A stretch of 64,000 bases of DNA, taken from Gordonia sp. PDNC005 (GTDB lineage: Bacteria; Actinomycetota; Actinomycetes; Mycobacteriales; Mycobacteriaceae). Numbering within the stretch: position 1 is the first letter of the stretch; every line of letters begins with the position of its first letter. Positions 17,863-26,391 of this stretch are shown in pieces. The position numbers and the translations under genes are program-made. The DNA lies in NCBI RefSeq assembly GCF_016919385.1, contig NZ_CP070351.1:2666001-2730000 (forward strand). Reading direction: 5' to 3'. The notes under the pieces were generated by a model, which saw only the letters and a program-made list of their open reading frames with translations, was not told the DNA's origin and did no database searches.

Positions 17863-18180
17863 ATGTCCGAGATTCAACTCGCGACCGTCGACGTTCTCGC
17901 GAAGTCGTCGACGTTCACGTCTGTCGGCTGGATCGGCTACATCATCATCGGAGGCCTCGCCGGCTGGCTGGCGAGCAAGGTGATGGGCACCGACGCGCAG
18001 ATGGGGCTGTTGGCCAACATCGTCGTCGGTGTGATCGGCGCCCTGCTCGGCGGGTTCTTGCTGAGCTTCTTCCTCGACACAGCCAGCGGCGGAATGTGGT
18101 TCACGTTCTTCACTGCGCTGGCCGGATCGATCATCCTGCTCGCGATTCTGCGCGCCTTCTCGGGGAGACGAGCGGGCTAA
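17863..18180 (+). CDS. GlsB/YeaQ/YmgE-family membrane protein
   Basis: A 105-residue protein of the transglycosylase-associated (GlsB/YeaQ/YmgE) family: three hydrophobic segments with the Gly-rich GYIIIGGLAGWLASKVMG and ANIVVGVIGALLGGF signatures. These are general-stress membrane proteins of unclear function. A strong AAGGAGGT ribosome site precedes the ATG, and a SigF-type promoter sits upstream. Its stop overlaps by three bases the stop of the convergent LuxR-type regulator. Confidence 0.92.
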   Translation: MSEIQLATVDVLAKSSTFTSVGWIGYIIIGGLAGWLASKVMGTDAQMGLLANIVVGVIGALLGGFLLSFFLDTASGGMWFTFFTALAGSIILLAILRAFSGRRAG

Positions 18181-18815
18181 CGCCGCGGCCGGTCGGGCAC
18201 GAAGCCGTGCTGTGCTCCCCACAGCACGGCTTGTGCCCGAGTGGTCACCCCGATACGCCGGTAACACGTTCGGATGTAGGTCTTCACGGAGTTGATCGAC
18301 AGTCCAGTCCGATCCGTGATGTCGGCGTTGCTCAGGCCCTGGGTGATGAGGGCCAACACCTCGGCCTCACGTTGAGTGAGGCCTTCTTCACGTCCTGGCC
18401 AGTCCCCCGCACTGGACACTGCCGTCTCCGTTCGGCCCGGGAACACCCGGGGCGCGCCGTCGGCTTCGTGAATCCTCTCCAGCGCGTCCACCAGTTCAGC
18501 GGCCGGCAGCTTCTTGGACAGGAACGCTGCGGCGCCGTTCTCCAGAGCTGCCGCCGCTATGGGCTCGGAGACCTCCCACGAATACATGACGACCTGCCCC
18601 ACCTTGCTGTCGGTCAGCAGGGAGTCGATCGTCTGCTTGTCGGCGGGCGGGTTCGCGAACGAGTCGTACAGGGCGATGTCCACCGGCTCGGAGACGTCAC
18701 CCGAGGTGGACAACGCCTGGACGCTCACCCGGTGTGAGTAGAGCCTGAGCATTGTCGCAAGCCCCCTCACAACAACGTCGTAGTCGTCGATGATCGCCAC
18801 CGTGATCGGTCCCAT
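18177..18815 (-). CDS. LuxR/NarL-type response regulator
   Basis: A 212-residue regulator. The receiver-like domain keeps acidic residues (IIDDYD), a possible phospho-acceptor Asp in ALYDSF and a Lys in FLSKKLP, though the surrounding sequence is divergent. The C-terminal LuxR helix-turn-helix is clear (GLTQREAEVLALITQGLSN and GLSINSVKTYIRTCYRRIG). The ATG at 18815 lies nine bases after a GGGTAC, so the message may be leaderless; the -35 there is poor. No histidine kinase is adjacent. It is divergent from the PAS-ANTAR gene with a 14-bp palindrome between them. Confidence 0.88.
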   Translation of the reverse strand: MGPITVAIIDDYDVVVRGLATMLRLYSHRVSVQALSTSGDVSEPVDIALYDSFANPPADKQTIDSLLTDSKVGQVVMYSWEVSEPIAAAALENGAAAFLSKKLPAAELVDALERIHEADGAPRVFPGRTETAVSSAGDWPGREEGLTQREAEVLALITQGLSNADITDRTGLSINSVKTYIRTCYRRIGVTTRAQAVLWGAQHGFVPDRPRR

Positions 18816-18840
18816 AACCAAACCGTACCCACCTTCGGTA

Positions 18841-18854
18841 CACCCTTAAGGGTG
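18841..18854. promoter_or_regulatory. perfect 14-bp palindrome between divergent regulators
   Basis: CACCCTTAAGGGTG is its own reverse complement. It lies 26 bases upstream of the LuxR-type gene and 77 bases upstream of the PAS-ANTAR gene, where an operator for either could sit. The binding protein is not known. Confidence 0.5.
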
Positions 18855-18930
18855 AGCCGACTAACCCCTTGCGCCTCCTATGGTCGGATGGGCGGCACGT
18901 GCCGCCCACGAACGAAGGGGACATCGCCTC

Positions 18931-19587
18931 GTGCAAGGACAACTCGACCATCCCGCCGCCGATCGCCCGGCGTTTCGGTACGGCCGATTCTGGTATTACC
19001 GGGACGATGATCGCTGGGAGTGGTCCGACCAGCTCGCCCGATTGCACGGCTATGAGTCGGCGGAGTCGGTCGCCCCCACCATCGACCTGCTCCTCGCCCA
19101 CAAGCACCCGGACGACAGGGAGCGCGTGGCGGAACTGATCGAACGGGTCCGACGCGCGGGAGCGCCGTTCAGCAGTGAACACCGCATCATCGACCGGCGC
19201 GGGTCGATCATCCCGGTGATCGTCATCGGCGACCTCATGCATGATCCCGGGGGACGTCGGCGCGGTACTTTCGGCTTCTACGTCGCGTCGTCAACCGGCG
19301 GCGAGGTCCCTGACAGCGCCAATTCGCGCGGCCGCATGGACATCGACGAGATGGTCCGCAGGCGCGCGACGATCGAGCGAGTGAAGGGCGCCGTGATGCT
19401 CGCATATCGACTCAACGCCCAGCAGGCGTTCGATCTGCTCGTCTGGCGGTCCCAGGAGTCGAATGTGAAGCTCTATGAGCTTGCCGCAGCGATCGACGCC
19501 AGACTCGCCGATGTCGACCTGCCGTCGCGGGCGCGATCCAGCTTCGACCGCATCGTCCTCAGCGCGCACGAAGACGTGTCGCCGTGA
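18931..19587 (+). CDS. PAS-ANTAR domain regulator
   Basis: A 218-residue protein with a PAS-fold sensor at about residues 15-115 (WYYRDDDRWEWSDQLARLHGYE, later HRIIDRRGSIIPVIVIGDL) and a C-terminal ANTAR RNA-binding domain (IDEMVRRRATIERVKGAVMLAYRLNAQQAFDLLVWRSQ, split here by function, not sequence). ANTAR proteins relieve transcription termination by binding paired hairpins. GTG 18931 is preferred because an AAGGGG site lies 11 bases upstream; an ATG at 18880 is in frame but lacks one. Mycobacterial relatives respond to stress or light-like cues. The target RNA is unknown. Confidence 0.85.
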   Translation: MQGQLDHPAADRPAFRYGRFWYYRDDDRWEWSDQLARLHGYESAESVAPTIDLLLAHKHPDDRERVAELIERVRRAGAPFSSEHRIIDRRGSIIPVIVIGDLMHDPGGRRRGTFGFYVASSTGGEVPDSANSRGRMDIDEMVRRRATIERVKGAVMLAYRLNAQQAFDLLVWRSQESNVKLYELAAAIDARLADVDLPSRARSSFDRIVLSAHEDVSP

Positions 19588-19594
19588 ACGCTCC

Positions 19595-20062
19595 TCACGC
19601 TGTCGCGGCCTCGGCCGCGAGCCTCGACAGCGTGTCCTGAAGATCTCGTTCCGAGACGAGCGGAAAGCCGACCTTCTCCAGGAGGCTCTTGTCCGTCACC
19701 TTCGACCAGTCGTAGGTGTGGCGAACGAGAGTCTCGTCGGGACCCTGCGACTCCAGTTCCCACACCCACTCCCAACCGGGCGGCTCGGTTCCCGCCGGGG
19801 CCGTCTTCCATGCCAGAAGCTTGTCCTTGGCGTACCCGGTCACGTGGTTGTCGGTCTGGTACTCCCCGCCCATGTGAGAGCCTTCCATGTTCATGGTGAA
19901 GACGTCGCCGACGTGCTGGATTCGGTCGGCGTGGTCGACGCCCCTGATGAAACCGGAGCCGTCCAGCGACTGGTGCCGCTCGGGGTTGCTCAGCACGTCG
20001 AAGACTCGATCGACCGGTGCGTCGATGACTCGCTCCACTGTCACACTCGTTTGATCGCTCAT
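19595..20062 (-). CDS. SRPBCC-family (polyketide cyclase-like) protein
   Basis: A 155-residue START-like ligand-binding protein: N-terminal strand and helix VTVERVIDAPVDRVFDVLSNPERH, central Trp-rich strand WEWVWELES, and a long C-terminal helix. Such proteins bind lipophilic ligands in a deep pocket. It converges on the PAS-ANTAR gene seven bases away. An inverted repeat (CACGCTGTCG at 19596-19605, CGACAGCGTG at 19625-19634) inside its 3' end may act as a shared terminator. Confidence 0.87.
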   Translation of the reverse strand: MSDQTSVTVERVIDAPVDRVFDVLSNPERHQSLDGSGFIRGVDHADRIQHVGDVFTMNMEGSHMGGEYQTDNHVTGYAKDKLLAWKTAPAGTEPPGWEWVWELESQGPDETLVRHTYDWSKVTDKSLLEKVGFPLVSERDLQDTLSRLAAEAATA

Positions 20063-20208
20063 GACTCCACCGTGCCGGAACTCGGCCGACTCGGCAACCG
20101 GGATCGGTTCGCCGAGCGGGCTGTTTTGAGCTCCGACCTGGAGGGGAACCCGATACGCCGTTCAGGCGACAGAACGGTCGACCCCGTGGCAGCGTCACCG
20201 ACGATCAT

Positions 20209-20233
20209 GTTTGGTCACGAAAGCCTCGGGTAC
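20209..20233 (+). promoter_or_regulatory. SigF-type promoter of the small cysteine-protein pair
   Basis: GTTT (20209-20212), a 15-base spacer and GGGTAC (20228-20233), one base from the SigF -10. It lies 48 bases upstream of the ATG at 20282. Confidence 0.6.
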
Positions 20234-20281
20234 TCGGACTGTGCGGATGCGACCGCACCGCTGTAGAGGGAAGGACTAGTC

Positions 20282-20383
20282 ATGGTCACTTGCGACCTAT
20301 GCGGAAACGCGTTGTACACCACGCTTCTCGTCACGATCGAAGGCCGAGGCGGCCACCGGTGCGCGCCCGGGATCCCCTCATGA
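20282..20383 (+). CDS. 33-residue cysteine-rich small protein (possible zinc mini-ribbon)
   Basis: A short reading frame starting with ATG at 20282 behind a strong AGGGAAGG ribosome site. The product begins MVTCDLCGNAL, giving CxxC, and ends with a GHRC segment, so three cysteines and a histidine could bind one metal. Its TGA overlaps the next gene's ATG by four bases (ATGA), and a SigF-type promoter lies upstream. These signals together argue for real expression, though at this length the frame could instead be a translated leader that couples ribosomes into the membrane protein gene. No homologue is known to me. Confidence 0.6.
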   Translation: MVTCDLCGNALYTTLLVTIEGRGGHRCAPGIPS

Positions 20384-20745
20384 CCGCCGACCGCACGCCG
20401 GGGCTCGGCGACGACGGAATTGACGACCCGGTCCAGGCGCATGCTCCTGCGGCCAGGGTTCGGCCGCTCAAAGCGATGGGACTCGCCGGATACGGGTTGC
20501 TGCTGCTTGCATTGGCGCTCTTGGCGGTCGCCCTCGTGGCCGCAGCTTTCGACTGGGCGTTGACCCCTTGGGTGGTGGCGACGGCCGTCTGCGGCGTCGC
20601 CGGGCTGGGATTCCTCGCAGCTGTACGCGTCACGCTCGCACGGCACCCCGCCCACGATCGACCCCAACACGACCCGCTGATCCCCGAGGTGACCGAGGAG
20701 GAAGCGATCGACTACGAACGCCACCACCACGGGCGCCCCCGTTGA
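20380..20745 (+). CDS. small two-helix membrane protein, unknown
   Basis: A 121-residue protein with a polar N-terminal third, two hydrophobic segments (about residues 37-57 and 67-88) and an acidic/His-rich tail ending in HHHGRPR. I do not recognise a family. I set the start at the ATG overlapping the stop of the 33-residue gene because that gives tight coupling and removes an Arg-rich upstream stretch with no support. It probably shares the SigF-type promoter. Location between stress genes and the sigma gene suggests an envelope stress role. Confidence 0.7.
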   Translation: MTADRTPGLGDDGIDDPVQAHAPAARVRPLKAMGLAGYGLLLLALALLAVALVAAAFDWALTPWVVATAVCGVAGLGFLAAVRVTLARHPAHDRPQHDPLIPEVTEEEAIDYERHHHGRPR

Positions 20746-20767
20746 ACGCCGGGCGGTCGATGGCCGG

Positions 20768-21529
20768 TCACGCCGGGGTCAACTCCTGTCGCAGGTCGGC
20801 GATCGACTGCCTCAGCAGTCTGGACACGTGCATCTGCGACAGTCCGGTACGTTCGGCGATCGCACTCTGCGACAAGTCCTCGAAATACCTCAGACCGATG
20901 ATTCGACGTTCGCGATCCCGAAGCCGGGCGAGGGCCGGCCGAAGCGAGTGTGTGTCGTCGACGACGGCGTACCGATGATCGACATGGCCGAGCCGCTCAA
21001 CCGTGGGACGGTCGTCCTGGTCGCCGCTCACCGGCCGGTCCAACGACACAGTCGACGAAGCAGCTGCGGCCAGACGGGCTTCATCGATGTCCGCGACGTC
21101 GACCTCCAGGTCGGCGGCGAGTTCGGCCTTGGTCGGCGACCTCAGCAGCCGGTGCGTCAGGCGCGACTCCGCATCGCTCATCCGCAACGCGAGTTCCTTG
21201 ATCCGGCGGGGCGTCCTGAGCATGGCGGTCTTGTCCCTGAAATGACGCCGAACCTCGCCCATCACAGTCGGCACGGCAAACGACAGGAAGTCCGCACCGC
21301 GCGACGGCTGGAACCTGTCGACGGCCTGGACGAGACCGAGCCGCGCGACCTGCACCAGGTCATCGTGGCTCTCCCCGCGCCCGCCGAACCTCTGTGCGAT
21401 GTGCTGAGCGAGCGGAAGGCTCTCCACCACGGCTCTGTCGCGAAGAGTGACACGTCGCGGATCGTTCTCATGGAGATTCTCACGTTCAGCGAGGAGATCG
21501 CTCACGTGGTCGTACTCGTGGTCCTTCAT
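20768..21529 (-). CDS. sigF: SigF/SigB-type RNA polymerase sigma factor
   Basis: A 253-residue group 3 sigma-70 factor. Region 2 is seen in LPLAQHIAQRFGGRGESHDDLVQVA (split by function) and VDRFQPSRGADFLSFAVPTVMGEVRRHFRD; region 3 follows, and region 4 ends with LSQSAIAERTGLSQMHVSRLLRQS. This matches general-stress SigF/SigB. The ATG at 21529 has an AAGGAG site upstream. No anti-sigma RsbW-like kinase or anti-anti-sigma gene is adjacent, unlike the usual operon. SigF-type promoters lie before nearby genes, so it likely drives this island. The orthology to mycobacterial SigF is inference from sequence class. Confidence 0.88.
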   Translation of the reverse strand: MKDHEYDHVSDLLAERENLHENDPRRVTLRDRAVVESLPLAQHIAQRFGGRGESHDDLVQVARLGLVQAVDRFQPSRGADFLSFAVPTVMGEVRRHFRDKTAMLRTPRRIKELALRMSDAESRLTHRLLRSPTKAELAADLEVDVADIDEARLAAAASSTVSLDRPVSGDQDDRPTVERLGHVDHRYAVVDDTHSLRPALARLRDRERRIIGLRYFEDLSQSAIAERTGLSQMHVSRLLRQSIADLRQELTPA

Positions 21530-21709
21530 CCCTGAGCTCCTTCTGACGTCGACCGCAGAAAGGCTGGACGCACATGGCGTCGCCTGCTGTGCGGTGATGT
21601 GATTGCCCGGACGCGCGGCGTCTCGAGGGCACGGAACTCGGCTGTTGGTTGAACCGAGTGCTCTCAACGCTACCTTCTTCAGGCCTGTCTAGAAAGGAGT
21701 TCGGCGCAA

Positions 21710-22099
21710 TCAGGACCGTTTCGACCGGCGTGACGCCTTCCGATTCGCACGTTCGATCGCGTCGACGAGTTCGGCTTTGCGCATCGTCGACCGCCCGCGG
21801 ATGTCCAGGTCGCAGGCCACCTGCAAGAGGTGCTTCTTGGACGCGTCCGACCCGCCGCTGCGATCACGCTCATCGGATGGGCCCCGCTTCGTCTTCGCGA
21901 CCCATCGATCGCCGACTCTCTCGTACGAGTGTTTCAGCGCGCTGTAGGCGACGCGGTGCGCGGACTCCTCCGAGCCGTACTCTTCGAGCGCACTGTCGTG
22001 CGCTTCGGCGAACGTGCGCTGCGCCTTCTTCGACGACCGGGCCACGGTGTCGGGCAGTTCACTCTTGCGGGGGCGGCCCTTCTCATCTGTCTTCGGCAT
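21710..22099 (-). CDS. ChaB-family protein with C-terminal Rho-N/SAP-like motif
   Basis: A 129-residue basic protein. The ChaB domain (about residues 10-75) contains the typical LPDTVARSSKKAQRTFAEAHDSAL and YGSEESAHRVAYSALKHSYER pattern, and the C-terminus (KKHLLQVACDLDIRGRSTMRKAELVDAIERA, two motifs) looks like the Rho N-terminal/SAP nucleic-acid-binding helix pair. A GAGGAGG ribosome site precedes the ATG. It lies 52 bases downstream of the broken SDR gene. The 180 bases between it and the sigma gene hold no clear element. Confidence 0.85.
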   Translation of the reverse strand: MPKTDEKGRPRKSELPDTVARSSKKAQRTFAEAHDSALEEYGSEESAHRVAYSALKHSYERVGDRWVAKTKRGPSDERDRSGGSDASKKHLLQVACDLDIRGRSTMRKAELVDAIERANRKASRRSKRS

Positions 22100-22151
22100 C
22101 TGACGTCATCCTCCTCATTCTCGTGGGTGAGTGCCAGCGACGCGTACTCCG

Positions 22152-23004
22152 TCAGCCGGGGTGGGTCTCTCCGCCGATCGGCGCCAGCACTTCGCCCGTG
22201 TAGTACGAGGACAGCTGAGGCGCAGCGAAGAACACGTACGACGGGGCGATCTCATCCGGCTGCGCGGAACGCCCCATCGGTGCCTGTTCGCCGAATGTCT
22301 CGACCTGGTCGGCGCGCAAGGTCGCCGGGATCAGCGGTGTCCAGACAGGTCCTGGCGCGACGCAGTTGACCCGGATCTGCCGGTCCATCAGCGCCTGAGC
22401 CAGCGACATGGTGAACGCGTGGACGGCCCCCTTGGTGGCCGAGTAGTCGATGAGAGTCTTGTTGCCGCGCAGCCCGTTGACTGACCCGGTGTTTGATGAT
22501 CGCTCCGCCCGGTGTCAGGTGATCGAGCGCGGCCCGAGTGGTGTGAAAGAAGCTGTCGATGTTCACTGCGAATGTGCGCGACCACTGTTCGTCGGTCAGC
22601 TCCGACAGGTCGTCCACCGGCGCCTGGTACGCCACGTTGTTGACCAGTATCTCGAGTCCGCCGAGATCCTCAACGGTCCGTTGGACCACGTCGGTGCACA
22701 CGTTCCGGTCGGCGAGATCACCGCGATACGCGACGCTGCGCCGCCCTTCCGCCTCGACGAGCTCCACCGTTCGGCGGGCGTCGTCGCCTTCGGAGAGGTA
22801 GGCAATGGCGACGTCTGCACCCTCTTTTGCGAACGCGACAGCCACCGCTCGTCCAATGCCGGAGTCACCCCCGGTGATGAGGGCTCGGCGACCTTTCAGC
22901 AGCCCTCTCCCGACGTAGTCTCTCATCGAGTCTCTGGGCTGCTCGCTCATCGCATGGGTGTGGCCGGGGTACGGAATGGTCTGTTCGTCGTCACGATTCG
23001 ACAT
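22152..23004 (-). pseudogene. YghA-like SDR oxidoreductase interrupted by a one-base frameshift
   Basis: The gene would encode about 283 residues of the YghA/YhdF group, stress-associated NADP-dependent reductases with an N-terminal extension. The first frame (start ATG 23004) gives a normal cofactor site ITGGDSGIGRAVAVA and NNVAYQ, then breaks after GGAII. The second frame resumes with AQALMDRQIRVNCVAPGPVWTPL and runs to a normal end GGETHPG. An extra T in the run at 22492-22494 (plus strand) explains it: removing one restores GSVNGLRGN and the YSATKG catalytic motif. It is a recent mutation or a sequencing error; all catalytic residues are otherwise present. Confidence 0.85.
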
Positions 23005-23040
23005 GTGTGACGGGTTCCCCGCGTGCGGACCCGGAAAACA

Positions 23041-23595
23041 TCAGGCGATGTCGGCGCACACCCCGGTAGCCTGTCCGGCGACCACGTTGCCTGCACCCGT
23101 GGCCCGATCGACGGCGTCGCAGTCCAACGCCCCGCGGACGTTGGTGCGGATGAGATTCGCGGTCCGCGCCGACGAGATCTCCAGCGTGCCGCGAACCGTC
23201 GTCGCTCGCACGGTCACGGTGCTCTCGGACCGGATCTCCAGGGTGCCGCCGACCGTAGACCCGACGACCGTCACCGGGCCCGAAGCGATGATCCTTACCG
23301 AACCCGTCACCGCGACATTGACGAGTTTCACGACTCGACGTCCGTCGAAGACGACGTCCTGGTCGATGGTTTCGCCCGTGAGCACACACGCCTGCGCGCC
23401 TTCCGCCAGCCCACGGGTCTTGCAGAGGGTGTCCGCGCGTGCGTTCGGGGTCTCCTGACGAGCCGTCGGCGCGGCGGTCTCGGTCACCGTGAGGGTGTCG
23501 GTTTCCTTGACTTGACCTGCGATGTCGTCTCGTCCGCACGCGGCGGTCCCCAGGATCACGGTCATCAGGGCCACCGCTCCGACCAGGCGTCGCAT
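23041..23595 (-). CDS. secreted lipoprotein with DUF3060-like repetitive beta region
   Basis: A 184-residue putative lipoprotein with a signal ending in GTAAC. After a Thr-rich linker, repeated short strands (VTVVGSTVGGTLEIRS and VTVRATTVRGTLEISS) suggest a small beta-helix or DUF3060-like domain. Four cysteines in the mature part may form disulfides. The stop is 36 bases upstream of the SDR start, so the two could share a transcript. Function unknown. Confidence 0.75.
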   Translation of the reverse strand: MRRLVGAVALMTVILGTAACGRDDIAGQVKETDTLTVTETAAPTARQETPNARADTLCKTRGLAEGAQACVLTGETIDQDVVFDGRRVVKLVNVAVTGSVRIIASGPVTVVGSTVGGTLEIRSESTVTVRATTVRGTLEISSARTANLIRTNVRGALDCDAVDRATGAGNVVAGQATGVCADIA

Positions 23596-23799
23596 CTCGT
23601 TCCTCCCGAACGGTCCCCCGCGCCGCCCGCCGGCGCAGTCTCGGTCCAGACGTTACCTGTGACCGTCCGTGTCGGTGCACTCCTACGGGTCGGACCGACG
23701 ACGAACGTTGTCCGCTGCTCGACAGCCCTTCTCAATACGCTCCAGTTCGAGGGCGGTGTCACCGCCCGCCGATTCAGACCGACAGGTAGGAAAACCCCT

Positions 23800-24846
23800 A
23801 TGCGGAACCCGCGCATCGCCGTCGCCGTCGCGGCAATCGTCGCACTCATGTCAACGCTGGTGGGATGTGCCACGTCGAATGACAGCACCACAGGCGGCCC
23901 CCACGTCTTCGCCGAACCGGAAGCCGGAGCCTACCCGGTCACGTTGCAGCACGCGTACGGATCGACGACGATCGACGCCCAGCCGAAACGGGTCGTGGTC
24001 ATCGGATGGTCGGGGGCTGACATCGCCGTCGACCTCGGAACTGTGCCTGTCGCGCAGGGCACCGCCGCCAGCAGCGCGGGTGGCGCCTACTACCCCTGGT
24101 TCAAGGACGCCGTGGACAGGCTCGGCGCTCCTTTGCCCGCGGTCGACGAATCGCTGGAACGAGGCGAAGTCGATTTGGAGTACGTTCTGTCCCGGCAGCC
24201 CGACCTGATCCTGGCCGTCAATTCGGGAATCACCGAAAAGGAGTACAACCGGTTGAGCGAGATCGCTCCGACCGTCGCCTTCCCCGGTGAAGCATGGTCG
24301 GCGTCGGCGGAGGAACACATCGAGATCATCGGCAAGGCTCTCGGCCGACCAGCAAGAGCCGCAGCGATCCGCCGGGAGCTGACCGCAACCCTGGCACGGA
24401 CAGGCGCCGACCATCCTGAGCTCAGCGGAAAGACGTTCATCAGCGGGTTCGCCCCCGGCGACGACGGGCAGTCGATCATCTTCTCGACCACGGACGCACG
24501 CGTGCAGACGCTCGTAGAACTCGGCATGCGCCTGCTCCCGGCGGCCGTCGACCTTCAGCACGCCGCGGGAGACCCGAGCAGCTTCAATGTGAGCCTCGAG
24601 CAGCTGCTGCCGCTCGCACCGGATCTGTTCCTCACCGTGTCGACCCGCGCGGAACTCGACGAGGTGGGTCGGACCCACACCGCGTTCACGCGATGGGCGC
24701 CGATCGCCGACAACCGCGTCGCCCTCATCGAGGACAAGAACGTCGGCCTCGCGTTCTCCACCGCGACACCGCTGGGCCTCCGATGGGGGCTCCCCCAGAT
24801 CGTGTCCGCGCTTTCGGCTGCAGCGAAAACTCCGGCACGCCCCTGA
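23800..24846 (+). CDS. iron-siderophore-type ABC substrate-binding lipoprotein
   Basis: A 348-residue binding protein of the FepB/FhuD class. A signal with lipobox LVGC anchors it; the mature protein starts with a typical VTLQHAYGSTTIDAQPKRVVVIG and has the long linker helix between lobes. It carries no adjacent permease or ATPase, so it must work with a transporter elsewhere. The ATG at 23800 has an AGGTAGG ribosome site. I see no IdeR/DtxR box in the ~200 bases upstream. The ligand could be a ferric siderophore, heme or corrinoid; the first is most likely by similarity. Confidence 0.88.
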   Translation: MRNPRIAVAVAAIVALMSTLVGCATSNDSTTGGPHVFAEPEAGAYPVTLQHAYGSTTIDAQPKRVVVIGWSGADIAVDLGTVPVAQGTAASSAGGAYYPWFKDAVDRLGAPLPAVDESLERGEVDLEYVLSRQPDLILAVNSGITEKEYNRLSEIAPTVAFPGEAWSASAEEHIEIIGKALGRPARAAAIRRELTATLARTGADHPELSGKTFISGFAPGDDGQSIIFSTTDARVQTLVELGMRLLPAAVDLQHAAGDPSSFNVSLEQLLPLAPDLFLTVSTRAELDEVGRTHTAFTRWAPIADNRVALIEDKNVGLAFSTATPLGLRWGLPQIVSALSAAAKTPARP

Positions 24847-24981
24847 CCTGAGGTTTCTCGTGCGAGCAAAAAGCTCAAAACGAGACTTACGAGCACAAGA
24901 GTGACTGTGATCGGCATTACTTCCAGACTCGTCCTCGAGCCCGCATCACTCCCGATGCGGAACGGATGAATCGAGACGACG

Positions 24982-26361
24982 ATGCTGGTAGCCCTCGGCC
25001 TGGGGATGGTGGCCGTGTTCATGTTCCTCATCATGACCAAACGTGCGACACCGGTCGTCGCACTGATTCTGGTCCCGACCGCTTTCGGCCTGTTCGCCGG
25101 AGCGGGCTTGGGCATCAGCGACATGATCTCGGACGGCATCAAGGACCTCGCCCCCACTGCCGCGATGCTGTTCTTCGCAATCATCTTCTTCGGCATCATG
25201 ATCGATGTCGGCCTGTTCGACCCGATCGTTCGCGCGGTTGTCCGCCTCGTCCGGAATGATCCCGCACGGCTGGTCGTCGGCACCGCTGTCCTCGCGGCCG
25301 TCGTATCCCTCGACGGCGACGGCTCGACGACATTCATCATTGTCACGTCGGCGTTGCTGCCGTTGTACATGAAACTCGGGGTGAGCCCCGTGGTCCTCAC
25401 TGTCGTCGCGGGACTGGCGAACGGGACGATGAACATCCTCCCGTGGGGCGGACCGACAGCGCGCGCAGCATCAGCGTTGAAGATCGATGCCGCGGACGTG
25501 TTCGTGCCGATGATCCCCGCGTTGGTGGCGGGAATGCTTGTGGTGCTCGCGTTCTCGTACCACCTCGGGGTGATGGAGCGTCGTCGCGTCGGCCGCCTCG
25601 AAATCCGTGAATCCGTGCTCGTCGGCCACGCGGTCAGCGGCTCGTCGACACCCCCGACCGGAGGCTCCGGAACAGTCGGGACCGGCGGACCGTCCGACGG
25701 CGGCAGTGCGTTCTCCGGCGTCCTCGACCCGAACCGTTCGACCCTGCGACCGCGCCTGCTCTGGGTCAACGCGGGGCTCACCGTCGCACTGCTCGCGGTA
25801 CTCGGCGCCGACATCATCTCGATTCCAGTGCTCTTCATGATCGCGTCGGGACTAGCCCTGGTCATCAACTTCCCGCACGTCAAGGATCAGCAGGAGGCCA
25901 TCACACGCCATTCGTCGTCGATCGTGTCCGTTGTCGCGATGGTCCTCGCCGCCGCCGTCTTGACAGGTGTGTTCACCGGAACCGGCATGGTCGACGCTCT
26001 CGCCCATTGGCTCACCGGTGCGATCCCCGACTGGATGGGCCCGCACCTGGCGATCGTCACCGGACTGTTGTCGATACCCTTGACCTTCTTGATGAGCAAT
26101 GACGCGTTTTACTTCGGCGTGCTGCCGGTGCTGTCGGAGACCGCATCGAAGTACGGCATCGAACCCGCGGAGATGGCACGTGCGTCGATCACCGGCCAGC
26201 CGGTTCACATGCAGAGCCCCTTGGTCCCCGCGATTCTGCTGCTGGTCGCTCTCGCCGCAGTCCCCCTCGCCGACCATCACAAGAAGGTGCTCTGGCGCGC
26301 GGCCGTGGTGTCCGTGACGATGCTGGTCGTCGGTGCTGTGGTCGGCGTGATTCCGTTCTGA
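24982..26361 (+). CDS. CitMHS-family citrate/metal symporter
   Basis: A 459-residue transporter with about 11-12 hydrophobic segments. Family hallmarks include the DGDGSTTFIIVTSALLP loop near residue 110, the GPTARAASALK motif and SNDAFYFGVLPVL near the C-terminus. CitMHS proteins import citrate complexed with Mg2+, Ca2+ or Fe3+. A CitA/CitB-type two-component system follows directly, the usual arrangement for substrate-induced control. The 135 bases upstream contain short inverted repeats (GAGC-AAAAA-GCTC near 24862) that may be part of a regulator site. Confidence 0.93.
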   Translation: MLVALGLGMVAVFMFLIMTKRATPVVALILVPTAFGLFAGAGLGISDMISDGIKDLAPTAAMLFFAIIFFGIMIDVGLFDPIVRAVVRLVRNDPARLVVGTAVLAAVVSLDGDGSTTFIIVTSALLPLYMKLGVSPVVLTVVAGLANGTMNILPWGGPTARAASALKIDAADVFVPMIPALVAGMLVVLAFSYHLGVMERRRVGRLEIRESVLVGHAVSGSSTPPTGGSGTVGTGGPSDGGSAFSGVLDPNRSTLRPRLLWVNAGLTVALLAVLGADIISIPVLFMIASGLALVINFPHVKDQQEAITRHSSSIVSVVAMVLAAAVLTGVFTGTGMVDALAHWLTGAIPDWMGPHLAIVTGLLSIPLTFLMSNDAFYFGVLPVLSETASKYGIEPAEMARASITGQPVHMQSPLVPAILLLVALAAVPLADHHKKVLWRAAVVSVTMLVVGAVVGVIPF

Positions 26362-26391
26362 TGATCGCTCGTACCGCCTACCCTGACAGTC

